From assembly GCF_000025185.1 (NCBI RefSeq), contig NC_013720.1, forward strand, positions 372,001-436,000: a DNA stretch of 64,000 nt, written 5' to 3'. The first letter of the stretch is position 1. Each line of letters opens with the position of its first letter. Below, one piece after another: positions 55,395 through 64,000 of the stretch. The DNA comes from Pirellula staleyi DSM 6068. Lineage in GTDB: Bacteria; Planctomycetota; Planctomycetia; Pirellulales; Pirellulaceae. A program made the translations under genes and the position numbers. Under the pieces are notes generated by a model. The model worked only from the letters and a program-made list of their open reading frames with translations, was not told the DNA's origin and searched no databases.

Positions 55395-56345
55395 ATGTTA
55401 ACTGCGTCTTCCTATCGCTGGCGACGAGGCTTTACGCTTGTCGAACTGCTCGTTGTGATTGCCATCATCGGGGTTTTGGTCGCGCTGCTGCTACCAGCCG
55501 TTCAAGCGGCGCGCGAAGCGGCCCGACGTTCGCAGTGCAACAACAACCTGAAACAAATCGGCATCGCCTTTCACAACTATCACGACACGCATGGGGTCCT
55601 GCCGCCAGGCGCGATTCACTCCAATGTGAACGTGAGCGCGGTGGCTCGCGCGGGCTGGGGCTGGGGAACATTCATCCTTCCGTTCATCGAACAAAGTGCG
55701 CTCTACGAGAAACTCCAAGTCAGCTCGCGCGAGCTGCATCAGGTGATGAACAACACCACGCTTCGACCGATCACACAAACGAAAATTCCCGGTTATCGCT
55801 GCCCAAGTGGCGTTTCGCCCGACCTGAACGATCAGCGGCTGTTCACCAACTACGACAACACCGCCGCTGCCACGTCGAACTATGTCGGCGTTTCCGGAAC
55901 GCGCTGGGGCGGTGCAGAAGACTGGGTTGTCAACGGCCAAGATGCTTTTGGCGCGCTCTGGGTTTCTAGCCGCATTCGGCTCGCCGATTTCACCGACGGC
56001 ACAAGCAACACCTTTCTCGTTGGCGAACGTGAGTGGGACGACCTTGCCGCCGTGTGGGTGGGTGTGCGCAACTACAACGGCACGGGGGATAACGGCATGC
56101 GACAGAACATGGGGCTCGTGAACGTGAAGCCCAACATCGGTGGTGATCCCGGAAAACATGGTTTCTCGAGCAAGCATCCCGGCGGCACGCTGTTTGTATT
56201 TGCCGACGGTCACACCAATTTTATTCCTGACACAATTCACTTCGACAACACGAATCTGAATGCCAACAACGGCAATACCGCCAACATGGGAACCTATCAG
56301 CGCCTCGGGCGTCGCAACGATGGCGAACCAGTTTCTATTCCTTAA
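55395..56345 (+). CDS. DUF1559 protein with prepilin-like N-terminus
   Basis: The 316-residue protein has the leader and [20 protein letters not shown], then [52 protein letters not shown] and the terminal FSSKHPGGTLFVFADGHTNF (H-X9-DG). Typical of DUF1559 in length and layout. It is followed by a lipoprotein gene after 55 bases. Confidence 0.9.
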   Translation: MLTASSYRWRRGFTLVELLVVIAIIGVLVALLLPAVQAAREAARRSQCNNNLKQIGIAFHNYHDTHGVLPPGAIHSNVNVSAVARAGWGWGTFILPFIEQSALYEKLQVSSRELHQVMNNTTLRPITQTKIPGYRCPSGVSPDLNDQRLFTNYDNTAAATSNYVGVSGTRWGGAEDWVVNGQDAFGALWVSSRIRLADFTDGTSNTFLVGEREWDDLAAVWVGVRNYNGTGDNGMRQNMGLVNVKPNIGGDPGKHGFSSKHPGGTLFVFADGHTNFIPDTIHFDNTNLNANNGNTANMGTYQRLGRRNDGEPVSIP

Positions 56346-56400
56346 TCAGGTCGCTCGATTGCCTGTAGTCTCGCTTCTCGAAGGTGTGGAGATTTGTGTT

Positions 56401-56847
56401 ATGAATCGTCGTTATTGGCTGTCGCTGCTACTGGCAATTTTGGCTGTTATTGGGATCGGCTGCGGTGGTCCCAAGCTGGCCGAGGTGGAAGGGATCGTGC
56501 TCGTCGATGGACAGCCGCAAGCGGGCGTGACGGTTGAATTTCAACCGGAGCAAGGGAGCCCTAGCTTTGGCGAAACGGATGCAACGGGCCGATACGAGCT
56601 ACGATTTTCGCGGCACAAGAAGGGAGCCGAGATCGGCAAGCATGTGGTGCGCATTTCGAAGGATTTCGACGCCGACGAAAATAGCCCACGTGTGGCAGGT
56701 GTGAAAACGGTGATTCCACCGCAGTTCAACGATGAAACGCAGCTCGCCAGCGAAGTGCAAGCGGGCGAGAACAAGCTCGACTTTAGCGTGACGAGCTTGC
56801 GAACCGCAGTGCGAGCGAACGTACCGATTCGCTCGATGTCGGAATAG
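56401..56847 (+). CDS. Small lipoprotein next to DUF1559
   Basis: ATG at 56401 has GGAG about 10 bases upstream; the longer open frame to 56260 overlaps the DUF1559 gene. The 148-residue protein has a signal peptide with a lipobox ending GIGC (about 18-21) and a beta-sandwich-like mature part: VEGIVLVDGQPQAGVTVEFQ, FGETDATGRYELRF and GKHVVRISKDFDAD. It belongs to the carboxypeptidase-regulatory-like type. Function unknown. Confidence 0.78.
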   Translation: MNRRYWLSLLLAILAVIGIGCGGPKLAEVEGIVLVDGQPQAGVTVEFQPEQGSPSFGETDATGRYELRFSRHKKGAEIGKHVVRISKDFDADENSPRVAGVKTVIPPQFNDETQLASEVQAGENKLDFSVTSLRTAVRANVPIRSMSE

Positions 56848-56901
56848 CTCGCTGGCAACGATTCCTCTTGCCTCTTGCACACATGGCATGCCAGGCAACC
56901 G

Positions 56902-58227
56902 TTATTCGCCGTAACGTGCGCTTTGGCCGGTGGCGGCCAGCACACTGGCCCACAGCGGACCGTCGAGTTCTACTTGCTGTTTTTTGGCAACCGCCATCGG
57001 AATGGGGACGTGCAAGAACTTGCCGTTTTTGTAGCAGATCAGCACGTCGGTCTTGCCAGCCATGGCCGCATGAGCGGCGTGTCGCGCGAGTTGATCGCAC
57101 AGCAGCATATCGTCGCAATTAGCCGGCGCACTACGAATCATGTAACTGGGGTCGATGTACTTTAGCTCGACCGGACGATTCCGTTCCCTAAAGAAAGTCG
57201 TGATGCGATCCTTCAAGTAGACGCCGATATCTTGAAAGCGACGATTGCCTGACGCGTCGTGAGTACCGGACGAGGCGCCGAACAAATGCTGCCCTGCCCC
57301 TTCCGCGACGGCGATCACCGCGTGACCACGACCATCGATGCGCGAGCGGAGCGCCTCGAGCAAACCCCGCGGGCCATCGAGTTCAAAGGGACACTCGGGA
57401 ATGAGGCAATAGTTGACGTCTTGACTGGCGAGCGTGGCATTGCAGGCGATGAAACCGGCATCGCGTCCCATGAGACGTACGAGTCCTATGCCGCGCGGCG
57501 CACCTTGCGCTTCGACATGTGCACAGTCGAGCGCCTCGACCGCTTTTTCCACCGCAGTTACAAGTCCAAACGTTCGATCGCAAAACGAAAGATCGTTGTC
57601 GATCGTTTTGGGAATTCCGACGACGGCGAGCTTCGCGCCACGCTCTTTCGCTTTCATAGCAATCGCATGAGCGCCACGCTGGGTGCCATCGCCACCGACA
57701 CAAAACAGCACATCCACGCGCTGCTGAAGCAAGAAGTTGAGCATCACCTCAGGATCGCGCTCGCCGCGACTGCTGGCGAGCATCGTGCCACCTTGATGAT
57801 GGATATTAAGAACGCTGTCGGGCGTTAAAACAATCGGCGCGTGCCCCATCGACGGGTCGAGCCCTTGATAGCCATACGGAATGCCCAGCACCACGGCCAC
57901 ACCGTAGTTGAAGTGGAGTTCGAGGAACAAACTCCGAATCACGTTGTTAAGGCCCGGGCAGAGTCCGCCACAAGTGACCACCGCACAGCGGGTGAGTGCT
58001 GGCCGAAAGAAAAGGTGCTCGCGTGGACCAGCCGACTCAAACAGACGCTCTTCGGCCGGCGGATGGACGAGCGAGAACTCGACGAACTCGCGAATGCGGG
58101 CTTCAGGCGAGACAAAAGTGCACAGATTCTCGCCCGGCTTGCGAGCGCGACGAATCGGCGATGGAAACTCTGCGGTACCGAGCGAATCGACAGCGATGTC
58201 GTGAAACGTTGTAGCCACGTGCGACAC
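56902..58227 (-). CDS. ATP-type 6-phosphofructokinase
   Basis: I choose GTG 58227 because GGGGGAG lies 6 bases upstream; ATG 58248 and the longer open frame to 58341 are alternatives. The 441-residue protein has AVVTCGGLCPGLNNVIRSL, GGDGTQRGAHAIAMKAKERG, the catalytic GIPKTIDNDLSF and RLMGRDAGFIACNATLAS. GGDGT instead of GGDD indicates an ATP-dependent enzyme; the Lys in PKTIDND is shared with plant-type ATP enzymes and PPi enzymes, so the donor needs assay. It phosphorylates fructose 6-phosphate in glycolysis. Single gene, divergent from the AAA ATPase gene. Confidence 0.88.
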   Translation of the reverse strand: MSHVATTFHDIAVDSLGTAEFPSPIRRARKPGENLCTFVSPEARIREFVEFSLVHPPAEERLFESAGPREHLFFRPALTRCAVVTCGGLCPGLNNVIRSLFLELHFNYGVAVVLGIPYGYQGLDPSMGHAPIVLTPDSVLNIHHQGGTMLASSRGERDPEVMLNFLLQQRVDVLFCVGGDGTQRGAHAIAMKAKERGAKLAVVGIPKTIDNDLSFCDRTFGLVTAVEKAVEALDCAHVEAQGAPRGIGLVRLMGRDAGFIACNATLASQDVNYCLIPECPFELDGPRGLLEALRSRIDGRGHAVIAVAEGAGQHLFGASSGTHDASGNRRFQDIGVYLKDRITTFFRERNRPVELKYIDPSYMIRSAPANCDDMLLCDQLARHAAHAAMAGKTDVLICYKNGKFLHVPIPMAVAKKQQVELDGPLWASVLAATGQSARYGE

Positions 58228-58572
58228 GGAACACTCCCCCACCCACATGAAAGTTGCGCGGCAAATCAGCTGCCACAACCGACCGCTCCGATCGTGGGAG
58301 AAGAACGATCGTCGATCTGCCAGTGGCATTAGCGTGAGCATATTTCAAACGCCGGGCCATGAACATTGCTTGGCGCGAAAAAGCGGTCCGATTGCATAAT
58401 CGCTACAGGCGGCCCAGGTCTCACCGGAAGGTGGCTCTGTGGTGGGGTGAAATCAGTCGCGTGCCTGCGATCGGCTGCTTCTGACCTATGCTTGGGTCGC
58501 AAGATGCTGCGCACTTTTTTCGCGCGCGACTGCTTCCCTCGCTATCGATTCTCCTTGCCACGGAGCATGGGC
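58228..58572. other. Divergent promoter region
   Basis: About 345 bases between phosphofructokinase (leftward) and AAA ATPase (rightward). Both genes' promoters should lie here. No element is clear enough to call, and no small gene is supported. Confidence 0.45.
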
Positions 58573-59901
<1,329 letters not shown>

Positions 59902-59978
59902 TAGCCGCAGTGGTTCAGACAAATACTTAGCCGAGTTACCGAATCTGCAGCAGCCGAGCGAGCGGAAAATGCGGCAGC

Positions 59979-60224
59979 TTACTTGTACAGAATCAGCTTG
60001 TCTTGACGCGTGCGACGAAGTCGATAGACCTCGCCGCCGTGAATGATCTGCACCTCCACGCGGCTACCAAGAATCTCTTCGCTCGTCCAGCTTTCGCGTG
60101 TGGACAGCTCGGCCTTGGAATCAGCGCTAACCACTTCGCTGCTGGTCGATTCACCACTCGGGGCGACGGCTGGTCGACTGGCGGCTGCGGGAACGGCAGA
60201 GTTACGTGCTGCTTGCTCGGTCAT
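59979..60224 (-). CDS. hemP: HemP-like hemin uptake protein
   Basis: I place the start at ATG 60224, giving 81 residues; ATG 60248 is also possible. The first 45 residues are Ala/Ser-rich. The C-terminus ILGSRVEVQIIHGGEVYRL, then RRTRQDKLILYK, is the HemP/HmuP signature, a small basic domain ending in L-R-x-T-R-x-x-K-L-I-L-x-K. HemP proteins are linked to haem uptake and often act as activators of haem receptor genes in iron limitation. A DUF4198-like gene lies upstream on the same strand and a Fur-box-like palindrome upstream of that, which fits iron control. Confidence 0.75.
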   Translation of the reverse strand: MTEQAARNSAVPAAASRPAVAPSGESTSSEVVSADSKAELSTRESWTSEEILGSRVEVQIIHGGEVYRLRRTRQDKLILYK

Positions 60225-60581
60225 AAACGACCTGATGCCTGTGATCATGGGAAATGGTGCTTGGCGGATGCGGGGAGAACGTTCGCCCGAAGACTTTGCA
60301 AGCGACAAGGGCCTGCAAATCTTCACCGAAAAAACACTGGGTAAATCTGCTGCGGCCCCGTGAGGATGGAGCGGAGAACCACATCCAGCACGGGGCATCG
60401 CAGCGGCACGAGGAACATCATCTGGCTGCCTGCTCTTGAAGGATGAATCTCGCACAGCTCGCCACCACGCGATTGCCATGCAACACCATCGCTCAAGCCG
60501 ATCTTGCGATCACCACAAGCAGCACTCAGTCGATCACACGTAAAGTGTTTTGGACTTCAATTTCGGATCGTCTTCTTACGA
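60225..60581. other. Gap between DUF4198-like and HemP genes
   Basis: About 360 bases on the minus-strand transcript path. No gene is supported, and no Fur-like palindrome was found here. HemP may be transcribed from the DUF4198 promoter or its own. Confidence 0.4.
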
Positions 60582-61328
60582 CTACTTACCCTGCACTTGC
60601 TCGGCAGCAACGCGAAGCGTGAGGGTGGTGTAGTAGTTTGTTTCGGCGAACTTCTTACCATCCGACTCGCCAGCTTCTAGCTGGATGCTCTTGGCACGAA
60701 TCGAGTAGAGACCAGCACGAGGAAGTGGAATCTCGAGTTTGCCTTCTTCGTTGGTGGTGTACTTCTCTTCGACAGCAGCGGCGTCGACGACCACCACTTC
60801 GCCACCACTCACAGGCTTCCCTTGCCACATCACCACAAGCGAGCACTTCCCTTCGCTGACAAAAGGGACGACATCGAGACTGAGCGATTCGTCGCGGGCC
60901 AGTTTGGCAAAGTCGGCCGAGCTCGCATCGAGATACTTGGCCAAGTACATGAGGCGGAAAACTTTTCCCTTCTTGTCGAGTACGCCGTACTCGCACTTGG
61001 CTGAAAGGCAGGCCGCCGACGAGTCGACCGAGGCGACCCAAGTGCCACCCCCATCAACGATCTCTTTGGAGAGCTTGACCGGCTCGCTGGTCCCCGCGGT
61101 GGTCCGGATGCGAACTTCGGTTTTGGCGACGTTGTCGAGCAGCGCGGCATCGTCGGCTTCAGCGAGTTCGCCAAACCAAACACAGATGCTAGGAGCGCCG
61201 GCGGCATTCTTATCCACAGCCACCCACACGAAGTGGGCCTGCGCCAGTGCGGCGGTGAACATCACGAGCACCAGGCTGGCGATGGTGGTACGGAAGAGCG
61301 AGGTGCGAAACGGAGCGTAGCGATTCAT
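60582..61328 (-). CDS. DUF4198-like exported protein
   Basis: I place the start at ATG 61328 (AGGA upstream), before a signal peptide (SLFRTTIASLVLVMFTAALA then QAHFVWV); the longer open frame to 61424 is unsupported. The 248-residue protein starts its mature part with HFVWVAVDK, the hallmark of DUF4198 proteins, and ends with beta-rich SGGEVVVVDAAAVEEKYTTN and PLPRAGLYSIRAKSI. DUF4198 proteins are periplasmic and often found with nickel, cobalt or iron uptake genes. Position upstream of HemP and the Fur-box-like site support metal or haem uptake. Confidence 0.75.
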   Translation of the reverse strand: MNRYAPFRTSLFRTTIASLVLVMFTAALAQAHFVWVAVDKNAAGAPSICVWFGELAEADDAALLDNVAKTEVRIRTTAGTSEPVKLSKEIVDGGGTWVASVDSSAACLSAKCEYGVLDKKGKVFRLMYLAKYLDASSADFAKLARDESLSLDVVPFVSEGKCSLVVMWQGKPVSGGEVVVVDAAAVEEKYTTNEEGKLEIPLPRAGLYSIRAKSIQLEAGESDGKKFAETNYYTTLTLRVAAEQVQGK

Positions 61329-61486
61329 CGGCAGGAATCCTTGAGCAATGCGTGGTGAAACTCCCGAGGGAGCAACGTGGGCCTTAAAGGAGGGAGGAAG
61401 GGGCTGTTGATCCAGCCCTAGCATTTCCGTCCAACGACCAGTAGCAGCGGCATGGCTACACGAACAGGATTGGCTCGCCGATTTAA

Positions 61487-61508
61487 TTGATACTGAGTCT
61501 CAGTTGCG
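61487..61508 (-). promoter_or_regulatory. Fur-box-like palindrome
   Basis: TTGATACTGAGTCTCAGTTGCG contains the palindrome ACTGAG-T-CTCAGT (61492-61504). It resembles Fur boxes, whose half sites are close to TGA(G/T)A(A/C)TGA around a T/A centre. It lies about 160 bases before the DUF4198-like gene, upstream of an iron/haem-type operon. Confidence 0.5.
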
Positions 61509-61550
61509 AGTAATTTAAAGATTTCCCCTTCCTGTGTCAAGCTGCTGAGT

Positions 61551-61580
61551 GATTTTTCTCCAAAAGTCATGTGAAAAATC
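61551..61580. repeat. Inverted repeat before cysH
   Basis: GATTTTTC (61551-61558) and GAAAAATC (61573-61580) are perfect 8-base inverted repeats with a 14-base spacer, in the divergent region upstream of cysH. They could be an operator, for instance of the Rrf2-type regulator encoded with cysH. Confidence 0.4.
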
Positions 61581-61718
61581 GGTTCCACCACCCCATTCTG
61601 CAGATTCCCACCTTCGACAGCCGATAACAGCCCAGAAGTCGCGATAGTTGACCTACATGAGCAACATTGGTAGGATTCCCCGTTAACACTCTGCCTCCAG
61701 CATGGTGCGAGTTCTGCT

Positions 61719-62540
61719 ATGAGCGCTGCTTCCGTACGATCTGTCACGCCGCCACCTGCCTTCCAGCCGAGCCTTCGCGTGTTCTCGCCCGACCCACCCG
61801 CTGTCCGACCAACGCCTCAGCAAACCGACGACGGTAGGCTGGTGCTGACTCCCGAACTCTCCGCCGAAATCGCTCAAGCCTCCGCCGAGCTCGAAACGGC
61901 GACGCCGCAGGAGATCCTGCGCTGGTCGATCGCCCGGTTTGCCCCCAAATTCACCATGGCCACCGCCTTCGGACCTGAAGGTATGGTGATCCTGCATATG
62001 CTGTCGGAGTTTGCCCCCGAAACACCGATTTTCAACCTCGATACCGGCTATCAGTTCCCCGAAACCCTGGCTTTGCGAGACGAAGTGGCTCGCCGCTATG
62101 GCATGGAAGTCGAGCTCAAACGAGCCACCCTTTCGGTTGAAGAATACGAAGCCCAAAACGGGGGACCGGTTTATCGCCACAGCCCCGATCGCTGCTGCCA
62201 TAACCGCAAGGTCGAGGTGCTTGAGAAAGCAGTCCTCGGGCAACATGCCTGGGCTTCAGCGATTCGTCGCGACCAAAGCCCCGACCGCGCAAAAGCGCCG
62301 ATCGTGGGGTGGGATAAGAAGTTCGGACTCGTCAAAGTCAGTCCGCTCGCCAACTGGACAAAAAAGCAAGTTTGGACCCACATCACCGAGCACAACGTTC
62401 CCTACAATCCGCTGCACGATAACGGCTACACCAGCATCGGCTGCTGGCCTTGCACCCGTGCGGTTGGCGTCGGCGAAGATGAACGTGCCGGACGTTGGAG
62501 CGGATTTGCCAAAACCGAATGCGGTCTCCACTCGCAATGA
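61719..62540 (+). CDS. cysH: Adenylyl-sulfate (APS/PAPS) reductase, 4Fe-4S type
   Basis: The 273-residue protein has an ATP-sulfurylase-like PP-loop fold: FTMATAFGPEGMVILHML near 79-96, NLDTGYQFPETLALRDEV near 106-123, RHSPDRCCHNRKVEVL with Cys159-Cys160, RRDQSPDRAKAP and GCWPCTRAVGVGEDERAGRW with Cys242 and Cys245. The C-terminus ECGLH carries the catalytic Cys268. The CC plus CxxC set marks the 4Fe-4S cluster of APS reductases, in contrast to E. coli-type PAPS reductases that lack it. It reduces activated sulfate to sulfite in cysteine synthesis. Its stop overlaps the next start (ATGA). Confidence 0.93.
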   Translation: MSAASVRSVTPPPAFQPSLRVFSPDPPAVRPTPQQTDDGRLVLTPELSAEIAQASAELETATPQEILRWSIARFAPKFTMATAFGPEGMVILHMLSEFAPETPIFNLDTGYQFPETLALRDEVARRYGMEVELKRATLSVEEYEAQNGGPVYRHSPDRCCHNRKVEVLEKAVLGQHAWASAIRRDQSPDRAKAPIVGWDKKFGLVKVSPLANWTKKQVWTHITEHNVPYNPLHDNGYTSIGCWPCTRAVGVGEDERAGRWSGFAKTECGLHSQ

Positions 62541-62965
62541 TCGTTTCCGCCAAAACCGAGTATGCCTGCATCGCCATGCTGGAACTCGCTGCGCGCGACG
62601 AGCGTAGCGAACCGGTCCGCATCAAAGATATTGCCGACCGGCATGGCATTCCTTCGCGGTTCCTCGTGCAGATCCTGCTGCAACTCAAAACCGCAGGGCT
62701 CGTTCAAAGCGTTCGAGGAGCTTCGGGGGGCTACCAGCTCGCCCTTCCCCCTCGCGAAATCACCCTCGGCACGGTGATGTCGGCGGTCGATGCTCAGTCG
62801 GCACGTGTGGTGTCGAGCCTCACTAGCGATAGCCCCACCACTCGCGTTTTGCACGATCGGTGGCAACTGGTCGCTGAAAAGCAGCGGGAATTGCTCGAAG
62901 AAGTCACCCTGGCCGATTTGGTGACCGAGCTCCGCGGTCAGACGTCGGGCATGTATTATATCTAA
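62537..62965 (+). CDS. Rrf2-family regulator of sulfur assimilation
   Basis: ATG at 62537 overlaps the cysH stop. The 142-residue protein is a complete Rrf2: winged helix (YACIAMLELAARDERSEPVR, IKDIADRHGIPSRFLVQILL, QSVRGASGGYQLALPP) and a dimerisation helix. The three clustered Cys of Fe-S Rrf2 proteins such as IscR are missing, so it is of the CymR/cysteine-metabolism type. Coupling to cysH suggests it controls sulfate reduction, perhaps itself too. Confidence 0.88.
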   Translation: MIVSAKTEYACIAMLELAARDERSEPVRIKDIADRHGIPSRFLVQILLQLKTAGLVQSVRGASGGYQLALPPREITLGTVMSAVDAQSARVVSSLTSDSPTTRVLHDRWQLVAEKQRELLEEVTLADLVTELRGQTSGMYYI

Positions 62966-63140
62966 GGGTCACTGCACGCCCCGCTGGTCCAGTGACTGCT
63001 CGACAACCGGGCGATTGTTCCCACTTCTTTTTGCTCTCCTGCTAATGATTTGTCTCGCGGCAGCCATCTGCCTGTAGCAACTTGCTTTGCAGCAGCGCAA
63101 GTGACATGTCCTCTCTTTTTGCATGAAACGCTAACGACTC

Positions 63141-63929
63141 GTGACCAACATCCTTGAAAAGATTGTCGCCAAGAAACAAGAAGAGATCGCCTCGCGCCGC
63201 TCGCTGATTCCGGTGGAAGTGCTCGAAGCAGCGGTCGCTGAAGCTCCCCCCGTACGCGATTTTTTTGCGGCCCTCGCCGCCCCGGGACCGATCAAGCTGA
63301 TCGCAGAAGTGAAGAAGGCGAGCCCCAGCAAAGGGATCATTCGCGAGAACTTCGATCCCGTTGCCATCGCCCGCGAGTACGAAGCTGCTGGTGCCACTTG
63401 CCTCAGCATCCTGACCGACGAACCGTTCTTCCAAGGGAAGCTCGAGTACCTGGCGCAAATCCGTCAGGCAGTCAACATTCCGCTCCTGCGCAAAGACTTC
63501 ATCCTCGATACCTACCAGCTTCTCGAAGCGCGCATGGCGGGTGCCGATGCGGTCCTGCTGATTGCCGAATGTCTCGACGACTGCAATCTCCGCAAGCTGC
63601 ACAATGAGGCGATTGAACTCGGTCTCACGCCGCTGGTCGAGTTCTACGATCCCGAGAATCTCGACCGCGTGCTTGCTGCCGGCGCGACGCTGATTGGCGT
63701 GAACAATCGCGACCTCCGCACCTTCGTCACCGACCTTGGCCACACGATCCGAATGCGCGACAAAGTCCCCCTCGATGCCGTGTTTGTCGGCGAAAGTGGC
63801 ATCTATACGCGCGACGACGTGCTACGTTTACAAGAGGCGGGGGTCGATGCCATGCTCGTCGGCGAAAGTCTCATGCGACAACCCGACATCACTACCGCCG
63901 TGAAGACTTTGCTCGGCACGCTTTCGTAG
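63141..63929 (+). CDS. trpC: Indole-3-glycerol-phosphate synthase
   Basis: GTG at 63141 starts a 262-residue TIM-barrel protein of the usual length. Landmarks are LIAEVKKASPSKGIIRENFD (catalytic Lys in strand 2), LSILTDEPFFQGKLEYL, LLRKDFILDTYQLLEARMAG (general acid Lys), IGVNNRDLRTF and FVGESGIYTRDDV. It closes the indole ring from carboxyphenylamino-deoxyribulose phosphate in tryptophan synthesis. No other trp gene is adjacent in the window, so the pathway is dispersed, as usual in planctomycetes. Confidence 0.96.
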   Translation: MTNILEKIVAKKQEEIASRRSLIPVEVLEAAVAEAPPVRDFFAALAAPGPIKLIAEVKKASPSKGIIRENFDPVAIAREYEAAGATCLSILTDEPFFQGKLEYLAQIRQAVNIPLLRKDFILDTYQLLEARMAGADAVLLIAECLDDCNLRKLHNEAIELGLTPLVEFYDPENLDRVLAAGATLIGVNNRDLRTFVTDLGHTIRMRDKVPLDAVFVGESGIYTRDDVLRLQEAGVDAMLVGESLMRQPDITTAVKTLLGTLS

Positions 63930-63947
63930 ATCTGCAGGAATACCGTT

Positions 63948-64000
63948 ATGCCTTCGATGATGGAAAACGTCTCGACGATCAATAGTTTCCTGCGCACCAT
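63948..64000 (+). CDS. Start of an unknown gene (3' end outside window)
   Basis: ATG at 63948 has AGGA 8 bases upstream and reads MPSMMENVSTINSFLRT to the window edge. It follows trpC by 18 bases on the same strand. Too short to identify. Confidence 0.45.
   Translation, partial: MPSMMENVSTINSFLRT

Noticed and set aside
63042-63743. 233-codon minus-strand open frame
   Set aside because: Antisense shadow of trpC.

Overview
The window looks like a chromosomal piece of a planctomycete of the Pirellula/Blastopirellula/Rhodopirellula kind. This rests on family content rather than a marker gene: secreted cytochrome-type DUF1592 and DUF1549/DUF1553 proteins paired with Tat-exported DUF1552 or DUF1501 proteins, four DUF1559 proteins (three with the classic prepilin-like N-terminus), small lipoproteins beside them, an ECF-type sigma factor coupled to a Ser/Thr kinase, and an EF-hand protein.

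Region 1 (1-6376) is an AT-richer three-gene operon plus the tail of a fourth gene. It encodes the C-terminus of a trypsin-like peptidase, a second trypsin-like protein whose nucleophile serine is replaced by alanine and which ends in a helical adaptor-like domain, a P-loop protein that begins with a similar helical domain and has a nucleoside-phosphorylase-like middle, and a large STAND-type NTPase. It reads as a protease/STAND conflict (immunity or regulated cell death) system and is the best candidate for an undescribed system here.

Region 2 (6400-20400) is a scrap yard of mobile DNA: a di-haem cytochrome pseudogene with several frameshifts and a hexanucleotide repeat, cut by an IS5-family element (7644-8494, transposase broken by 8 bp); Sel1-repeat and OB-fold-like genes; a lone Xre/MbcA-type antitoxin; a frameshifted DUF932 gene with a small zinc-ribbon gene; a metallo-beta-lactamase-fold hydrolase beside a four-helix membrane protein; then a coupled Rep (HUH-type) - small protein - large serine recombinase module ending inside a 42-base 3' half of a tRNA-Pro gene; a sulfatase N-terminal stub; and an intact second IS copy (19529-20387). 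The two IS copies are direct repeats about 11 kb apart.

Region 3 (20600-31000) holds two DUF1592/DUF1552 gene pairs in opposite directions around a decayed GntR regulator; the left pair is followed by a secreted alpha/beta-hydrolase-like protein. Region 4 (31400-38600) has sigma factor plus kinase, a transposase remnant and a prolyl oligopeptidase. Region 5 (38600-41600) is gene-poor, with small hypothetical ORFs and a 34-cysteine protein. Region 6 (41600-56850) contains three DUF1559/lipoprotein groups, two of them beside DUF1549/DUF1553 and DUF1501 genes. Region 7 (56900-64000) is housekeeping: ATP-type phosphofructokinase, an AAA ATPase, a HemP-like and a DUF4198-like gene with a Fur-box-like palindrome upstream, cysH overlapping an Rrf2 regulator, trpC, and the start of one more gene.

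All calls come from reading the sequence; no database search was run.
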